Below are positions 25,440-33,623 of a stretch of 64,000 bases of DNA, one piece after another. The notes beneath the pieces are model-generated. The model searched no databases. It had not been told where the DNA came from and was given only the letters and a program-made list of their open reading frames with translations. Numbering within the stretch: position 1 is the first letter of the stretch; every line of letters begins with the position of its first letter. Source of the stretch: Bizionia myxarmorum (GTDB lineage: Bacteria > Bacteroidota > Bacteroidia > Flavobacteriales > Flavobacteriaceae); NCBI RefSeq assembly GCF_008086205.1, contig NZ_VSKK01000001.1, forward strand, positions 62,001-126,000, in the 5' to 3' direction. The position numbers and the translations under genes are program-made.

Positions 25440-26216
25440 ATGAAAGCAATCACATTTTTAATAACTCTTTTATCACTATCAGCATTTTCGCAGGATAGCA
25501 TTGCCACATTTAGTAAGGCGAAATTTCCTTTAGAAGTTGAAACCATAATAGGTGTTGATAATTTTGGCACCAAGTATTATGAAACAAACAATGTTTTTTA
25601 CAAAAAAACAGATGAAAAAACCATCAATTATAGTAATGTTCAATTAGGGCAATTAACGTCTGTTGATGTATTTAATCCACTAAAAATTATCCTGTATTAT
25701 AAAGATTTCAATACCGTTATTATTTTAGATAATCGCCTAGCGGAAATTTTAAGAATTGATTTCAATACGGTTCAACCATATAAAAATGTCAGCTTTGTTT
25801 CATTAGGAAATGATAATACCATTTGGATTTTCAATCTGGACAAGCAGCAAATGGAATTGTATGATTATAAAGCAAAAACCGTTAGAGCAACGACGATGCC
25901 CATTGTATCGCCCACTCTTTCTGTAACCAGCAATTATAATTATGTTTGGTTGCTCACGGAAAACTACATCTATAAATACAGCTATTTTGGAAGTTTACTT
26001 TTTAAAATTCCGAATACCGGTTATACGCAAATCTTGGAACGCCATGATGATATTTTACTTCAAAAAGAAAATAGTCTCTATTTTTTAAATGATAAAACCC
26101 AAGAAATAAGCCCAATTAAACTACCTATTTTGTTAATAAATCAGTTTTTAGTAACGGGTGAAACTCTGTATATTTACGATTCGAAAATTCTTCATGAATT
26201 CGAAATAAAAAACTAA
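25440..26216 (+). CDS. Secreted beta-propeller-like hypothetical protein
   Basis: I do not recognise a named family. From the ATG at 25440 the 258-residue product begins with a signal peptide (MKAITFLITLLSLSAFSQ). The rest consists of short repeated beta motifs such as NTIWIFNLDKQQMELYDY and VWLLTENYIYKYSYFGSLLF, which resemble blades of a propeller or PQQ-like fold. A TTG codon at 25422 is in frame but would put six residues before the signal peptide. It is 5 nt from the deoxynucleoside kinase gene and likely co-transcribed with it; no functional link is evident. Confidence 0.75.
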   Translation: MKAITFLITLLSLSAFSQDSIATFSKAKFPLEVETIIGVDNFGTKYYETNNVFYKKTDEKTINYSNVQLGQLTSVDVFNPLKIILYYKDFNTVIILDNRLAEILRIDFNTVQPYKNVSFVSLGNDNTIWIFNLDKQQMELYDYKAKTVRATTMPIVSPTLSVTSNYNYVWLLTENYIYKYSYFGSLLFKIPNTGYTQILERHDDILLQKENSLYFLNDKTQEISPIKLPILLINQFLVTGETLYIYDSKILHEFEIKN

Positions 26217-26221
26217 AGCGT

Positions 26222-26836
26222 ATGCATGTTGCAGTAGCCGGAAATATAGGCGCAGGAAAAACCACACTTACCAAATTATTAGCTAAACATTACAAATGGG
26301 AACCGCAACTTGAAGACGTTGTGGACAACCCGTATTTAGACGATTTTTATAACCAAATGGAGCGTTGGAGTTTCAATTTGCAGGTTTACTTTTTAAATAG
26401 CCGTTTTCGTCAGGTAAATCAAATTCAAGCCAGTGGAAAGGATATTATTCAAGATCGTACTATTTATGAAGATGCTCATATTTTTGCACCAAATTTGCAC
26501 GCTATGGGTTTAATGACCAATAGGGATTTTGAAAATTACCGTTCTTTATTTGACTTGATGGAATCTTTTGTTAAAGGGCCGGATTTACTGATTTATTTAC
26601 GAAGCTCAATTCCTAATTTGGTGAGTCAAATTCACAAACGCGGTCGTGATTATGAAAACAGCATAAGCATCGATTATTTAAGCCGCTTGAACGAACGTTA
26701 CGAAGCATGGATTCATGGTTATGACAAAGGAAATTTATTAATTATAGATGTAGATAACATGGATTTTGTTGCTAACCCAGAAGATTTAGGTACGATAATA
26801 AACAAAATTGAAGCTCAAATTCACGGGTTGTTTTAA
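26222..26836 (+). CDS. Deoxynucleoside kinase
   Basis: The 204-residue protein matches the dNK/dGK-dCK family that phosphorylates deoxynucleosides in salvage. It has the P-loop GNIGAGKTT at residues 7-15, the substrate-binding ERWSFNLQVYFLNSR helix and the DRTIYEDAHIF segment (the ERS-type motif region) near residue 80. Its length is normal. It follows the propeller-like gene by 5 nt and ends at a strong terminator. Confidence 0.93.
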   Translation: MHVAVAGNIGAGKTTLTKLLAKHYKWEPQLEDVVDNPYLDDFYNQMERWSFNLQVYFLNSRFRQVNQIQASGKDIIQDRTIYEDAHIFAPNLHAMGLMTNRDFENYRSLFDLMESFVKGPDLLIYLRSSIPNLVSQIHKRGRDYENSISIDYLSRLNERYEAWIHGYDKGNLLIIDVDNMDFVANPEDLGTIINKIEAQIHGLF

Positions 26837-26859
26837 GACTTTTTTATCCATTTACGTAT

Positions 26860-26917
26860 ACCGACTAATTGGGAAGCTTGAATTAAAAAGCTTTTTTTGA
26901 TTAGTCGGTTTATTTTT
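26860..26917 (+). terminator. Terminator after the deoxynucleoside kinase gene
   Basis: Outer arms 26860-26869 and 26900-26909 pair perfectly over 10 bp. An inner AAGCTT/AAGCTT hairpin fills the loop. The stem is followed by TTATTTTTT. Confidence 0.8.
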
Positions 26918-26931
26918 TCCTATGACATATT

Positions 26932-27930
26932 CTATTTTATAAAACCATGTGCTCTGGCATGTTGTTCTGCGTGTTTGCTACTTTCAACTAATAAGACTGG
27001 TACGGTTTTATAATTATCAAACAGACCACTTATACGCAACATTTTCTTTTTGTGCTTTACCGTTCTTAAATAGATGGCCAAAATGCGGTCTGGATGTGTT
27101 TCAGCAATTTCAATATAAATATCGGCATCATGTTCACCGGCATCACCAATCAGTATAAATTTTAAATTAGGATAGGCATTCAGAATATGAATAATTTCCT
27201 TCTGTTTTTGAGGTTTTTCATCTAGGTTTTTTTTGCTAAAAATATTTCCCATACTTCTCAATAAAATGGGACCTTTTGGAAAATCATTCGCTTTAAGAAA
27301 ATATTCTAAATACCGATACATATTCCAGGGACTGTGACTCACATAAAATATAGGATTTGTCTTTTCGCCTGACGATCCACGATGCAGCCCATGATAAAAT
27401 TTAGCCGCGCCTTTTAAGGGAATTCGGTTGAAAGCGCCTTTTAAAAACGTATTCACCAAAACCCGCCATTTTAAAAGCGATACAACGCCTGTATGCAAAA
27501 TAGTATCGTCTATATCGCTAATTACTCCGAATTCTGAATCTTCAGCAGGAATTAATATTTCGGCTGGAAACCGATTGTCATTCGTAATATTTCGTTTGAT
27601 ATTAACATCACTATACGAAACTACAAGTTGCAATAACCCTTCTTCATTAGTAAATGCACTTAAATTTTCTAATTGCTCTTCGCATTTAAAATAACCATTA
27701 TTATCAGTTTTCGCTGTTAAAACTTGGTTATTAGGGAGTCTCAAATTTAATTCAACATGTTTAACCTCATCGCTTTCAAAGCGTTTAAAGGTATTAATAA
27801 GAAGCTTAAACCAACCTTTATCCTCCAAATCAATGGATTCATCTTCAAGCGCTCTTCCGCGTAAATAAAAATGATTATCACTTCCATAACTATGAAAGGT
27901 AATAATTTGAAGGGCATCTTTTTTAAACAT
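26932..27930 (-). CDS. App1-like phosphatase domain protein (DUF2183)
   Basis: The 332-residue protein has an N-terminal beta-sandwich-like domain and a C-terminal haloacid-dehalogenase-type App1 catalytic domain. The DxDxT nucleophile motif is seen in GVISDIDDTILHTGV (about residues 135-149), followed by YVSHSPWNMY and LIGDAGEHDADIY. In yeast App1 the domain is a Mg-dependent phosphatidate phosphatase; the bacterial substrate is unknown. No signal peptide is seen, so it is likely cytosolic. It follows hppA on the same strand but behind a terminator. Confidence 0.85.
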   Translation of the reverse strand: MFKKDALQIITFHSYGSDNHFYLRGRALEDESIDLEDKGWFKLLINTFKRFESDEVKHVELNLRLPNNQVLTAKTDNNGYFKCEEQLENLSAFTNEEGLLQLVVSYSDVNIKRNITNDNRFPAEILIPAEDSEFGVISDIDDTILHTGVVSLLKWRVLVNTFLKGAFNRIPLKGAAKFYHGLHRGSSGEKTNPIFYVSHSPWNMYRYLEYFLKANDFPKGPILLRSMGNIFSKKNLDEKPQKQKEIIHILNAYPNLKFILIGDAGEHDADIYIEIAETHPDRILAIYLRTVKHKKKMLRISGLFDNYKTVPVLLVESSKHAEQHARAHGFIK

Positions 27931-27960
27931 TTTTTAAAATTAGGAAAGATTTTGGAAATA

Positions 27961-27990
27961 AAAAAACCACGCTAATTAACGTGGTTTTTT
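27961..27990 (-). terminator. hppA terminator (works on both strands)
   Basis: A perfect stem, AAAAAACCACG with CGTGGTTTTTT around an 8-nt loop, lies 26 nt after the hppA stop and gives a T-run on either strand. Confidence 0.88.
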
Positions 27991-28015
27991 ATAATCTATT
28001 TGTATCGACAACTAA

Positions 28016-30454
28016 TTATTTAACATCAACTGGTCTGCTATCAGTTACGTCCATTTTAAATTGAGTGGATTCACTTTTCAATTGTGCTACTTTAGCATCT
28101 ACCTCTTCTTTAGTTCCAGAAATTACAAGTTCTTCTGTAGAAATTTCTTCATTTTTAACATTTGTAACGCTAACAACAGCTTTTGCAAAATCGTCTGAAG
28201 TGATAATAAAATCAACATAAACTTTCTTAACTGCAGCATTTTCTGTTACTGTAATAGGTTCATTTGAATTAATATCTTCTGAAGCATGACCTCCTAAAAT
28301 TGGTGCGATTACTAAACCAATTAGACAGGTTAATTTAATTAAAATGTTCATTGAAGGACCTGATGTATCTTTAAATGGATCACCAACAGTATCACCAGTT
28401 ACAGCAGCTTTATGCGCTTCACTTCCTTTATAAGTCATTTCACCATTAATTAAAACACCCGCTTCAAATGATTTTTTAGCATTATCCCAAGCGCCACCAG
28501 CGTTGTTTTGGAAAATAGCCCAAAGCACACCAGAAACTGTAACTCCAGCCATATAACCACCTAACATTTCAGCAATAGCTAAATTATTCATTCCAAAAAT
28601 CATAGGAACAAATGCAATTACTAAAGGAAAACCAATAGTTAATAATCCTGGCAACATCATTTCTTTTAAAGATGCTTCTGTTGAAATAGCAACACATTTA
28701 TCATATTCAGGTTTCCCTGTACCTTCCATAATTCCTGGAATCTCTCTAAATTGACGACGCACTTCTTCTACCATTTCCATAGCTGCTTTTCCTACAGCAT
28801 TCATAGCTAATGCCGAAAAAACTACAGGCACCATTCCACCAACGAATAACATAGCTAAAACAGGCGCTTTAAAAATGTTAATACCATCAATTCCTGTAAA
28901 CGTTACATAAGCAGCAAATAAAGCTAAAGATGTTAATGCAGCCGAAGCAATAGCAAAACCTTTACCAGTTGCAGCCGTTGTATTACCAACCGCATCCAAA
29001 ATATCAGTACGCTCTCTTACAATTGGTTCTTGCTCACTCATTTCAGCAATACCCCCAGCGTTATCAGAAATAGGTCCGAAAGCATCAATAGCTAATTGCA
29101 TAGCCGTGGTAGCCATCATAGCAGAAGCTGCTAAAGCAACTCCATAAAAACCTGCAAACGCATAAGATGCCCAAATAGCACCTGCAAATAATAAAACAGA
29201 TGGGAATGTAGAAATCATTCCTGTTGCTAAACCTGCAATAATATTGGTTCCCGCACCTGTTGATGATTGTTGAACAATTTTTAAAATTGGTTTTTTACCT
29301 AATCCCGTGTAATATTCAGTTACCGAAGAAATCACGGCTCCAACAACTAAACCAACTAAAGTGGCATAAAAAACACGCATGGATGAGATTTCTAATAAAC
29401 CTTCACCAAAGAAATTCATTTGCATGGTTTCTGGTAACATCCAAATCACTAAACCATAACAGGTAATAGCTACTAAAACAATAGAAACCCAGTTACCTAT
29501 ATTTAAGGCACTCATAACTTCTGATTCTTTAGCGTCGTTACTTTTTATTTTTACGAGCATAGTTCCAATAATGGAAATAATAATACCAACACCAGCAATA
29601 GCCATTGGTAATAAAATTGGTCCAATACCGCCAAAGGCATCGGCTATATTACCACCCATATCTCTAATAACATAATTACCTAAAACCATAGCTGCTAAAA
29701 CTGTCGCCACGTACGATCCGAATAAATCTGCACCCATACCCGCAACATCACCTACGTTATCACCAACGTTATCAGCAATTGTAGCTGGGTTACGTGGATC
29801 ATCTTCAGGGATTCCTGCTTCTACTTTACCTACTAAATCGGCACCAACATCGGCCGCTTTGGTATAAATACCGCCACCAACACGCGCAAATAATGCGATA
29901 GATTCAGCGCCTAAAGAGAATCCAGCTAATGTTTCAAGAACAATAGTCATATCCATAGTATTGGTCCAAACACCACCCATAAAGAAGTGAAAGAAACCAA
30001 GAAAAAACAGAGTTAATCCTAAAACGGCTAATCCAGCAACTCCAAGTCCCATAACAGTTCCACCACCAAAAGATACTTTTAAGGCATTTGGTAAACTTGT
30101 TTTGGCTGCTTGTGTGGTTCTAACATTGGTTTTAGTGGCTATTTTCATTCCCATATTTCCTGCAAATGCAGAAAAAATAGCTCCAAAAATAAAGGCTATT
30201 ACAATTAACCAATGCGTTGTTGGCACAAAATAAGCTACTGCAGAAAGTGCAATACTCACTATAACTACAAAAATGGCTAAAAGCCTATATTCGGCATTTA
30301 AAAAAGCTAAAGCTCCTTCATAAATATGATCTGAAATTTCTTTCATCTTTCCGTCACCAGCATCTTGTTTCATAACCCAAGATTTCTTTACGACCATATA
30401 AATTAATCCTATAAGTGCCGCTGCAATGGGCATATAAATCATCATTGATTCCAT
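28016..30454 (-). CDS. hppA: K+-dependent ion-pumping membrane pyrophosphatase
   Basis: The 812-residue integral membrane PPase hydrolyses cytosolic pyrophosphate to pump Na+ and/or H+. Catalytic motifs are intact: DVGADLVGKVEAGIPEDDPRNP and the DNVGDNVGDVAGMGADL segment, plus the later DAFGPISDNAGGIAEM and the C-terminal KKSFEAG/GDTVGDPFKDTSGPS. The NTTAATGKG sequence has Ala where K+-independent enzymes have Lys, so K+ dependence is expected. A soluble tail of about 85 residues follows the last helix and is absent from plant enzymes. A TACTTTAG element (30496-30489) may be its promoter. It is next to the soluble pyrophosphatase gene. Confidence 0.95.
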   Translation of the reverse strand: MESMMIYMPIAAALIGLIYMVVKKSWVMKQDAGDGKMKEISDHIYEGALAFLNAEYRLLAIFVVIVSIALSAVAYFVPTTHWLIVIAFIFGAIFSAFAGNMGMKIATKTNVRTTQAAKTSLPNALKVSFGGGTVMGLGVAGLAVLGLTLFFLGFFHFFMGGVWTNTMDMTIVLETLAGFSLGAESIALFARVGGGIYTKAADVGADLVGKVEAGIPEDDPRNPATIADNVGDNVGDVAGMGADLFGSYVATVLAAMVLGNYVIRDMGGNIADAFGGIGPILLPMAIAGVGIIISIIGTMLVKIKSNDAKESEVMSALNIGNWVSIVLVAITCYGLVIWMLPETMQMNFFGEGLLEISSMRVFYATLVGLVVGAVISSVTEYYTGLGKKPILKIVQQSSTGAGTNIIAGLATGMISTFPSVLLFAGAIWASYAFAGFYGVALAASAMMATTAMQLAIDAFGPISDNAGGIAEMSEQEPIVRERTDILDAVGNTTAATGKGFAIASAALTSLALFAAYVTFTGIDGINIFKAPVLAMLFVGGMVPVVFSALAMNAVGKAAMEMVEEVRRQFREIPGIMEGTGKPEYDKCVAISTEASLKEMMLPGLLTIGFPLVIAFVPMIFGMNNLAIAEMLGGYMAGVTVSGVLWAIFQNNAGGAWDNAKKSFEAGVLINGEMTYKGSEAHKAAVTGDTVGDPFKDTSGPSMNILIKLTCLIGLVIAPILGGHASEDINSNEPITVTENAAVKKVYVDFIITSDDFAKAVVSVTNVKNEEISTEELVISGTKEEVDAKVAQLKSESTQFKMDVTDSRPVDVK

Positions 30455-30513
30455 AAAATATTAATTTTTGATTTGTTAATTAGTGGCGCTAAAGTAGTGA
30501 AATCTCTTAAAAC

Positions 30514-30543
30514 TAAAAAACCCTTCTATTTAATTATAGAAGG
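30514..30543 (-). terminator. ppa terminator
   Basis: CCCTTCTAT (30543-30535 on the minus strand) pairs perfectly with ATAGAAGGG (30529-30521) and is followed by six T residues, separating ppa from hppA. Confidence 0.85.
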
Positions 30544-30569
30544 GCCTTATTTTACTGTATATCTTGAAA

Positions 30570-31097
30570 CTAAATAGTAAAATTACCATTTGTTTTGTGT
30601 TCGCTATCTTCATATCGATCAATACATTTATTAAGAATATCATAAGCTTCTTGGGCATTTCCCCATCCACCAACGTCAACTTTTTTCTTTTCTAAATCTT
30701 TATATACTTGGAAAAAATGTTCAATTTCTTTAATCTGATGCGGATTCATATCTGATAAATCATTTAAGATATTCCAAATAGGATCTGAAACCGGCACACA
30801 AATAACTTTCTCATCTGGGCCTTTCTCATCGGCCATATGAAAAACACCAATTGGCTTTACTTCTACCACACACATTGGGAAAGTTGGCTCACCTCCTAAA
30901 ACTAAAACATCTAATGGATCACCATCTAATGCTAAAGTTTCTGGAATAAAACCATAATCTGCTGGATACATCATAGATGAAAACAACATACGGTCAAAGC
31001 GTATTTTTTTTAATTCAAAATCGTATTCATATTTGTTACGGCTACCTTTTGGTATTTCGATTAACACATCGAACGTTTTTTTTCCTTTTGGACTCAT
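30570..31097 (-). CDS. ppa: Soluble inorganic pyrophosphatase (family I)
   Basis: The 175-residue cytosolic enzyme hydrolyses PPi to phosphate. It shows the family I signature EIPKGSRNKYEYD and the metal-binding DGDPLDVLVL motif. The ATG at 31097 (MSPKGKKTFDVLIEIPKG) is preferred over 31121 because it fits the family start. It is 115 nt upstream of hppA on the same strand with a terminator between them, so the two pyrophosphatases are neighbours but probably separately transcribed. Confidence 0.95.
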   Translation of the reverse strand: MSPKGKKTFDVLIEIPKGSRNKYEYDFELKKIRFDRMLFSSMMYPADYGFIPETLALDGDPLDVLVLGGEPTFPMCVVEVKPIGVFHMADEKGPDEKVICVPVSDPIWNILNDLSDMNPHQIKEIEHFFQVYKDLEKKKVDVGGWGNAQEAYDILNKCIDRYEDSEHKTNGNFTI

Positions 31098-31179
31098 TGT
31101 AAATTTATAGTTATCAATCACTCAAATTAAAGTGACATCATAGTTTATATCAGACTTCACCGAAAAAATTTCGGGGCTG

Positions 31180-31210
31180 CAAAGATACATAAGTAATTGG
31201 GCTTGGGCAA
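31180..31210 (-). promoter_or_regulatory. Promoter of ppa
   Basis: On the minus strand TTG (31210-31208) and TATCTTTG (31187-31180) are spaced 20 nt, an exact fit to the Bacteroidota consensus. It overlaps the divergent M1 peptidase promoter. Confidence 0.65.
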
Positions 31211-31225
31211 CTAAAATTAATTTTG
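31197..31225 (+). promoter_or_regulatory. Promoter of the M1 peptidase gene
   Basis: TTG (31197-31199) and TAATTTTG (31218-31225) are spaced 18 nt and match the consensus. Transcription from near 31232 places the start after the upstream TTG/ATG candidates and supports the ATG at 31310. Confidence 0.65.
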
Positions 31226-31309
31226 GATAATCAACCAATCAAAATAAATAAGATAAATCTAAATTTTAGTACCTTGTTAATCCATTCCAAACTAAATAAA
31301 CCGAAAATT

Positions 31310-33538
31310 ATGAAAGCATTTTTCACGCTATTTATTGCCGTGTTCTCACTAACGACTTTTCATGCACAAACAAAACCTTGGCAAGGCAAGTTTGAACCTA
31401 TAGATGATATAATTGCGCCACCAAATACTTACAGAACGGCTAGTGGCGCACCCGGGAAAGATTATTGGCAGCAACGTGCCGATTATAAAATTAAAGCTGA
31501 ATTAAATGAAAAAACGAACACTTTAATAGGTGAAGAAACCATCACTTATTATAATAATTCTCCAGATAATTTGAGTTATTTATGGATTCAGTTGGAGCAA
31601 AACGTCAATAAAAAAGAAAGTGAAGATTTTGGAGATGCTTCTGGTGGAATACGGGATTCTATTTCTAGTCAACAGATGCAATATCTTACACGCGCTATTG
31701 ATTTCCCTGCGGGTTACACGATAAAATTCATTAAAAATTCTTCAGGAAAAGATTTACGTGCCTTGGTAAATAATACCATGATGAAGGTTATGTTAGACAG
31801 CCCTTTAAAATCTGGTGAAAGCTTAAAATTTACTTTAGGCTGGTCCTATCCTATTACAGATAGAAGTTTATTTATGTTATCCCGAGAAGGTTATGAATAT
31901 TTCCCGAAAGACGATAATACAGTGTATTTAATGGGACATTGGTTTCCAAGAATGGCGGTTTATAATGATACGGAAGGATGGCAGAATCAGCAATTTCAGC
32001 GTTTGGGTGAATTTGCATTGGAATTTGGCGATTATGAAGTTGAAATAACGGTTCCAGAAGATCATATTGTAGCATCTACAGGTGAATTGCAAAATAGTGA
32101 TCTTGTTTTGAGTAAAACACAGCAAGAACGTCTCATTGCGGCTAGAAAATCCTTTGACAAACCTGTAATGATAATTACCCAAGAGGAAGCACGGCAAAAT
32201 GAAAAAACCAAAGCAATCAAGAAAAAAACTTGGATTTTTCATGCTAAAAATGTTCGCGATTTTTCATTTGCATCATCACGGAAATTTCTTTGGGACGCGC
32301 AAGCATTGCAGCTTTCAGATCATGTTACTATGGCCATGTCTTTTTATCCAAAAGAAGGTTTACCTGTTTGGAAAGAAGAAAGCACCAAAGCTGTTATTGC
32401 AGCTTTAGAAGTATATTCAGAAGCTACATTTGAATATCCTTATCCTGTTGCCATTTCGGTTAACACTTCCAATATTGGTATGGAATTTCCTATGATTAGC
32501 TTTAATGGCGGACGTCCTGATAAAAATGGTAAAATGAGTGAAAATGCTAAAGCAGGTATGATTGGAACTATTATACACGAAGTTGGGCATAATTGGTTTC
32601 CTATGATTGTTAGTTCAGATGAACGCAAATGGATGTGGATGGACGAAGGTTTGAACACCTTTTTACACCAGCGTACTATGGCTGAAAAATATCCGCAATA
32701 TCATAGTACCAAGCCTAAAGATATTGTGCCATTTATGCAAGGCGATAAAAATATTCTTCGTCCTATTATGACGACCTCAGATAGTGAATTACTTTCTCAA
32801 TTTGGTGCCAACTTTTATCAAAAGCCAACTGTAGGTTTACAAATGTTGCGCAATTCTATTATTGGTGAAGAATTATTTGATCAAGCTTTTAAAGAATACG
32901 CCAACCGTTGGAAATACAAACATCCAAATCCAGGTGATTTATTTAGAACATTGGAAGACGCCACCGCAACCGATTTAGATTGGTTTTTTCGAGGCTGGTT
33001 TTTTACAACAGATAATGTAGATATGGAATTAGCCAACGTAAAGTGGTTTAAAATATATGATAAAGATGTAAACATGGAAGATAAAAGCAAGAAAGTTGCT
33101 TTTAGAATTAAAGGTGAAAGCACCAATAAGGAAGCTACCGATTTTTCTGGTGGACCGGAAATGATAACCATGACTAAAACGCCGGATGAAAATTACGGTG
33201 GATTTTTATCCAGATTGGATGAACCTGAAGTTAGAAAACAAGTAGCTAATAAAAATATTTATGCACTAACTATTAAAAACGTTGGTGGACTGGTTATGCC
33301 TATTACTATTGAATGGCAATATACAGATGGCTCCAGCGAAATTGAACGTTTACCAGCTGATGTTTGGCGTAGAAATGAATATGAAACAACGCAAACCTTT
33401 TTAAAGACTAAAGAAGTAAAAGCTATAAAATTAGATCCTAATTTTGAATTTGCTGATACGAATATGTCCAACAATACCTTTCCGAAACAGGAATCTGATT
33501 CGCAGTTTGATAGCTTTAAAAAGAAACAGAAAAATTAA
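31310..33538 (+). CDS. Secreted M1 family metallopeptidase
   Basis: The 742-residue protein begins with a signal peptide (MKAFFTLFIAVFSLTTFHAQ), which fixes the ATG at 31310; an upstream start at 31223 would bury it. The gluzincin catalytic core is intact: the GMEFPMISF exopeptidase loop (GxMEN-like), zinc motif HEVGHNW, and the downstream glutamate in WMDEGLNTF. A C-terminal beta domain and a Lys-rich end follow. It probably acts as an aminopeptidase in the periplasm or outside. It is monocistronic, ending in a palindromic terminator. Confidence 0.93.
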   Translation: MKAFFTLFIAVFSLTTFHAQTKPWQGKFEPIDDIIAPPNTYRTASGAPGKDYWQQRADYKIKAELNEKTNTLIGEETITYYNNSPDNLSYLWIQLEQNVNKKESEDFGDASGGIRDSISSQQMQYLTRAIDFPAGYTIKFIKNSSGKDLRALVNNTMMKVMLDSPLKSGESLKFTLGWSYPITDRSLFMLSREGYEYFPKDDNTVYLMGHWFPRMAVYNDTEGWQNQQFQRLGEFALEFGDYEVEITVPEDHIVASTGELQNSDLVLSKTQQERLIAARKSFDKPVMIITQEEARQNEKTKAIKKKTWIFHAKNVRDFSFASSRKFLWDAQALQLSDHVTMAMSFYPKEGLPVWKEESTKAVIAALEVYSEATFEYPYPVAISVNTSNIGMEFPMISFNGGRPDKNGKMSENAKAGMIGTIIHEVGHNWFPMIVSSDERKWMWMDEGLNTFLHQRTMAEKYPQYHSTKPKDIVPFMQGDKNILRPIMTTSDSELLSQFGANFYQKPTVGLQMLRNSIIGEELFDQAFKEYANRWKYKHPNPGDLFRTLEDATATDLDWFFRGWFFTTDNVDMELANVKWFKIYDKDVNMEDKSKKVAFRIKGESTNKEATDFSGGPEMITMTKTPDENYGGFLSRLDEPEVRKQVANKNIYALTIKNVGGLVMPITIEWQYTDGSSEIERLPADVWRRNEYETTQTFLKTKEVKAIKLDPNFEFADTNMSNNTFPKQESDSQFDSFKKKQKN

Positions 33539-33563
33539 ACTAAATAACGTTTTCAAATTGAAA

Positions 33564-33603
33564 TAAAAAAATAGCTCACTAATTAGTGAGCTATTTTTTT
33601 TAT
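33564..33603. terminator. Bidirectional terminator between M1 and DUF5686 genes
   Basis: A palindrome (AAAAAAATAGCTCACTAA and its complement, 33565-33600) gives a stem of at least 16 bp with T-runs on both strands, between two convergent genes. Confidence 0.9.
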
Positions 33604-33623
33604 GTTATTGTACTTTAGATTTT

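Noticed and set aside
31872-33474. Several minus-strand ORFs of 67-104 codons within the M1 peptidase gene
   Set aside because: All are shadows of the conserved plus-strand frame and lack start context or recognisable motifs.
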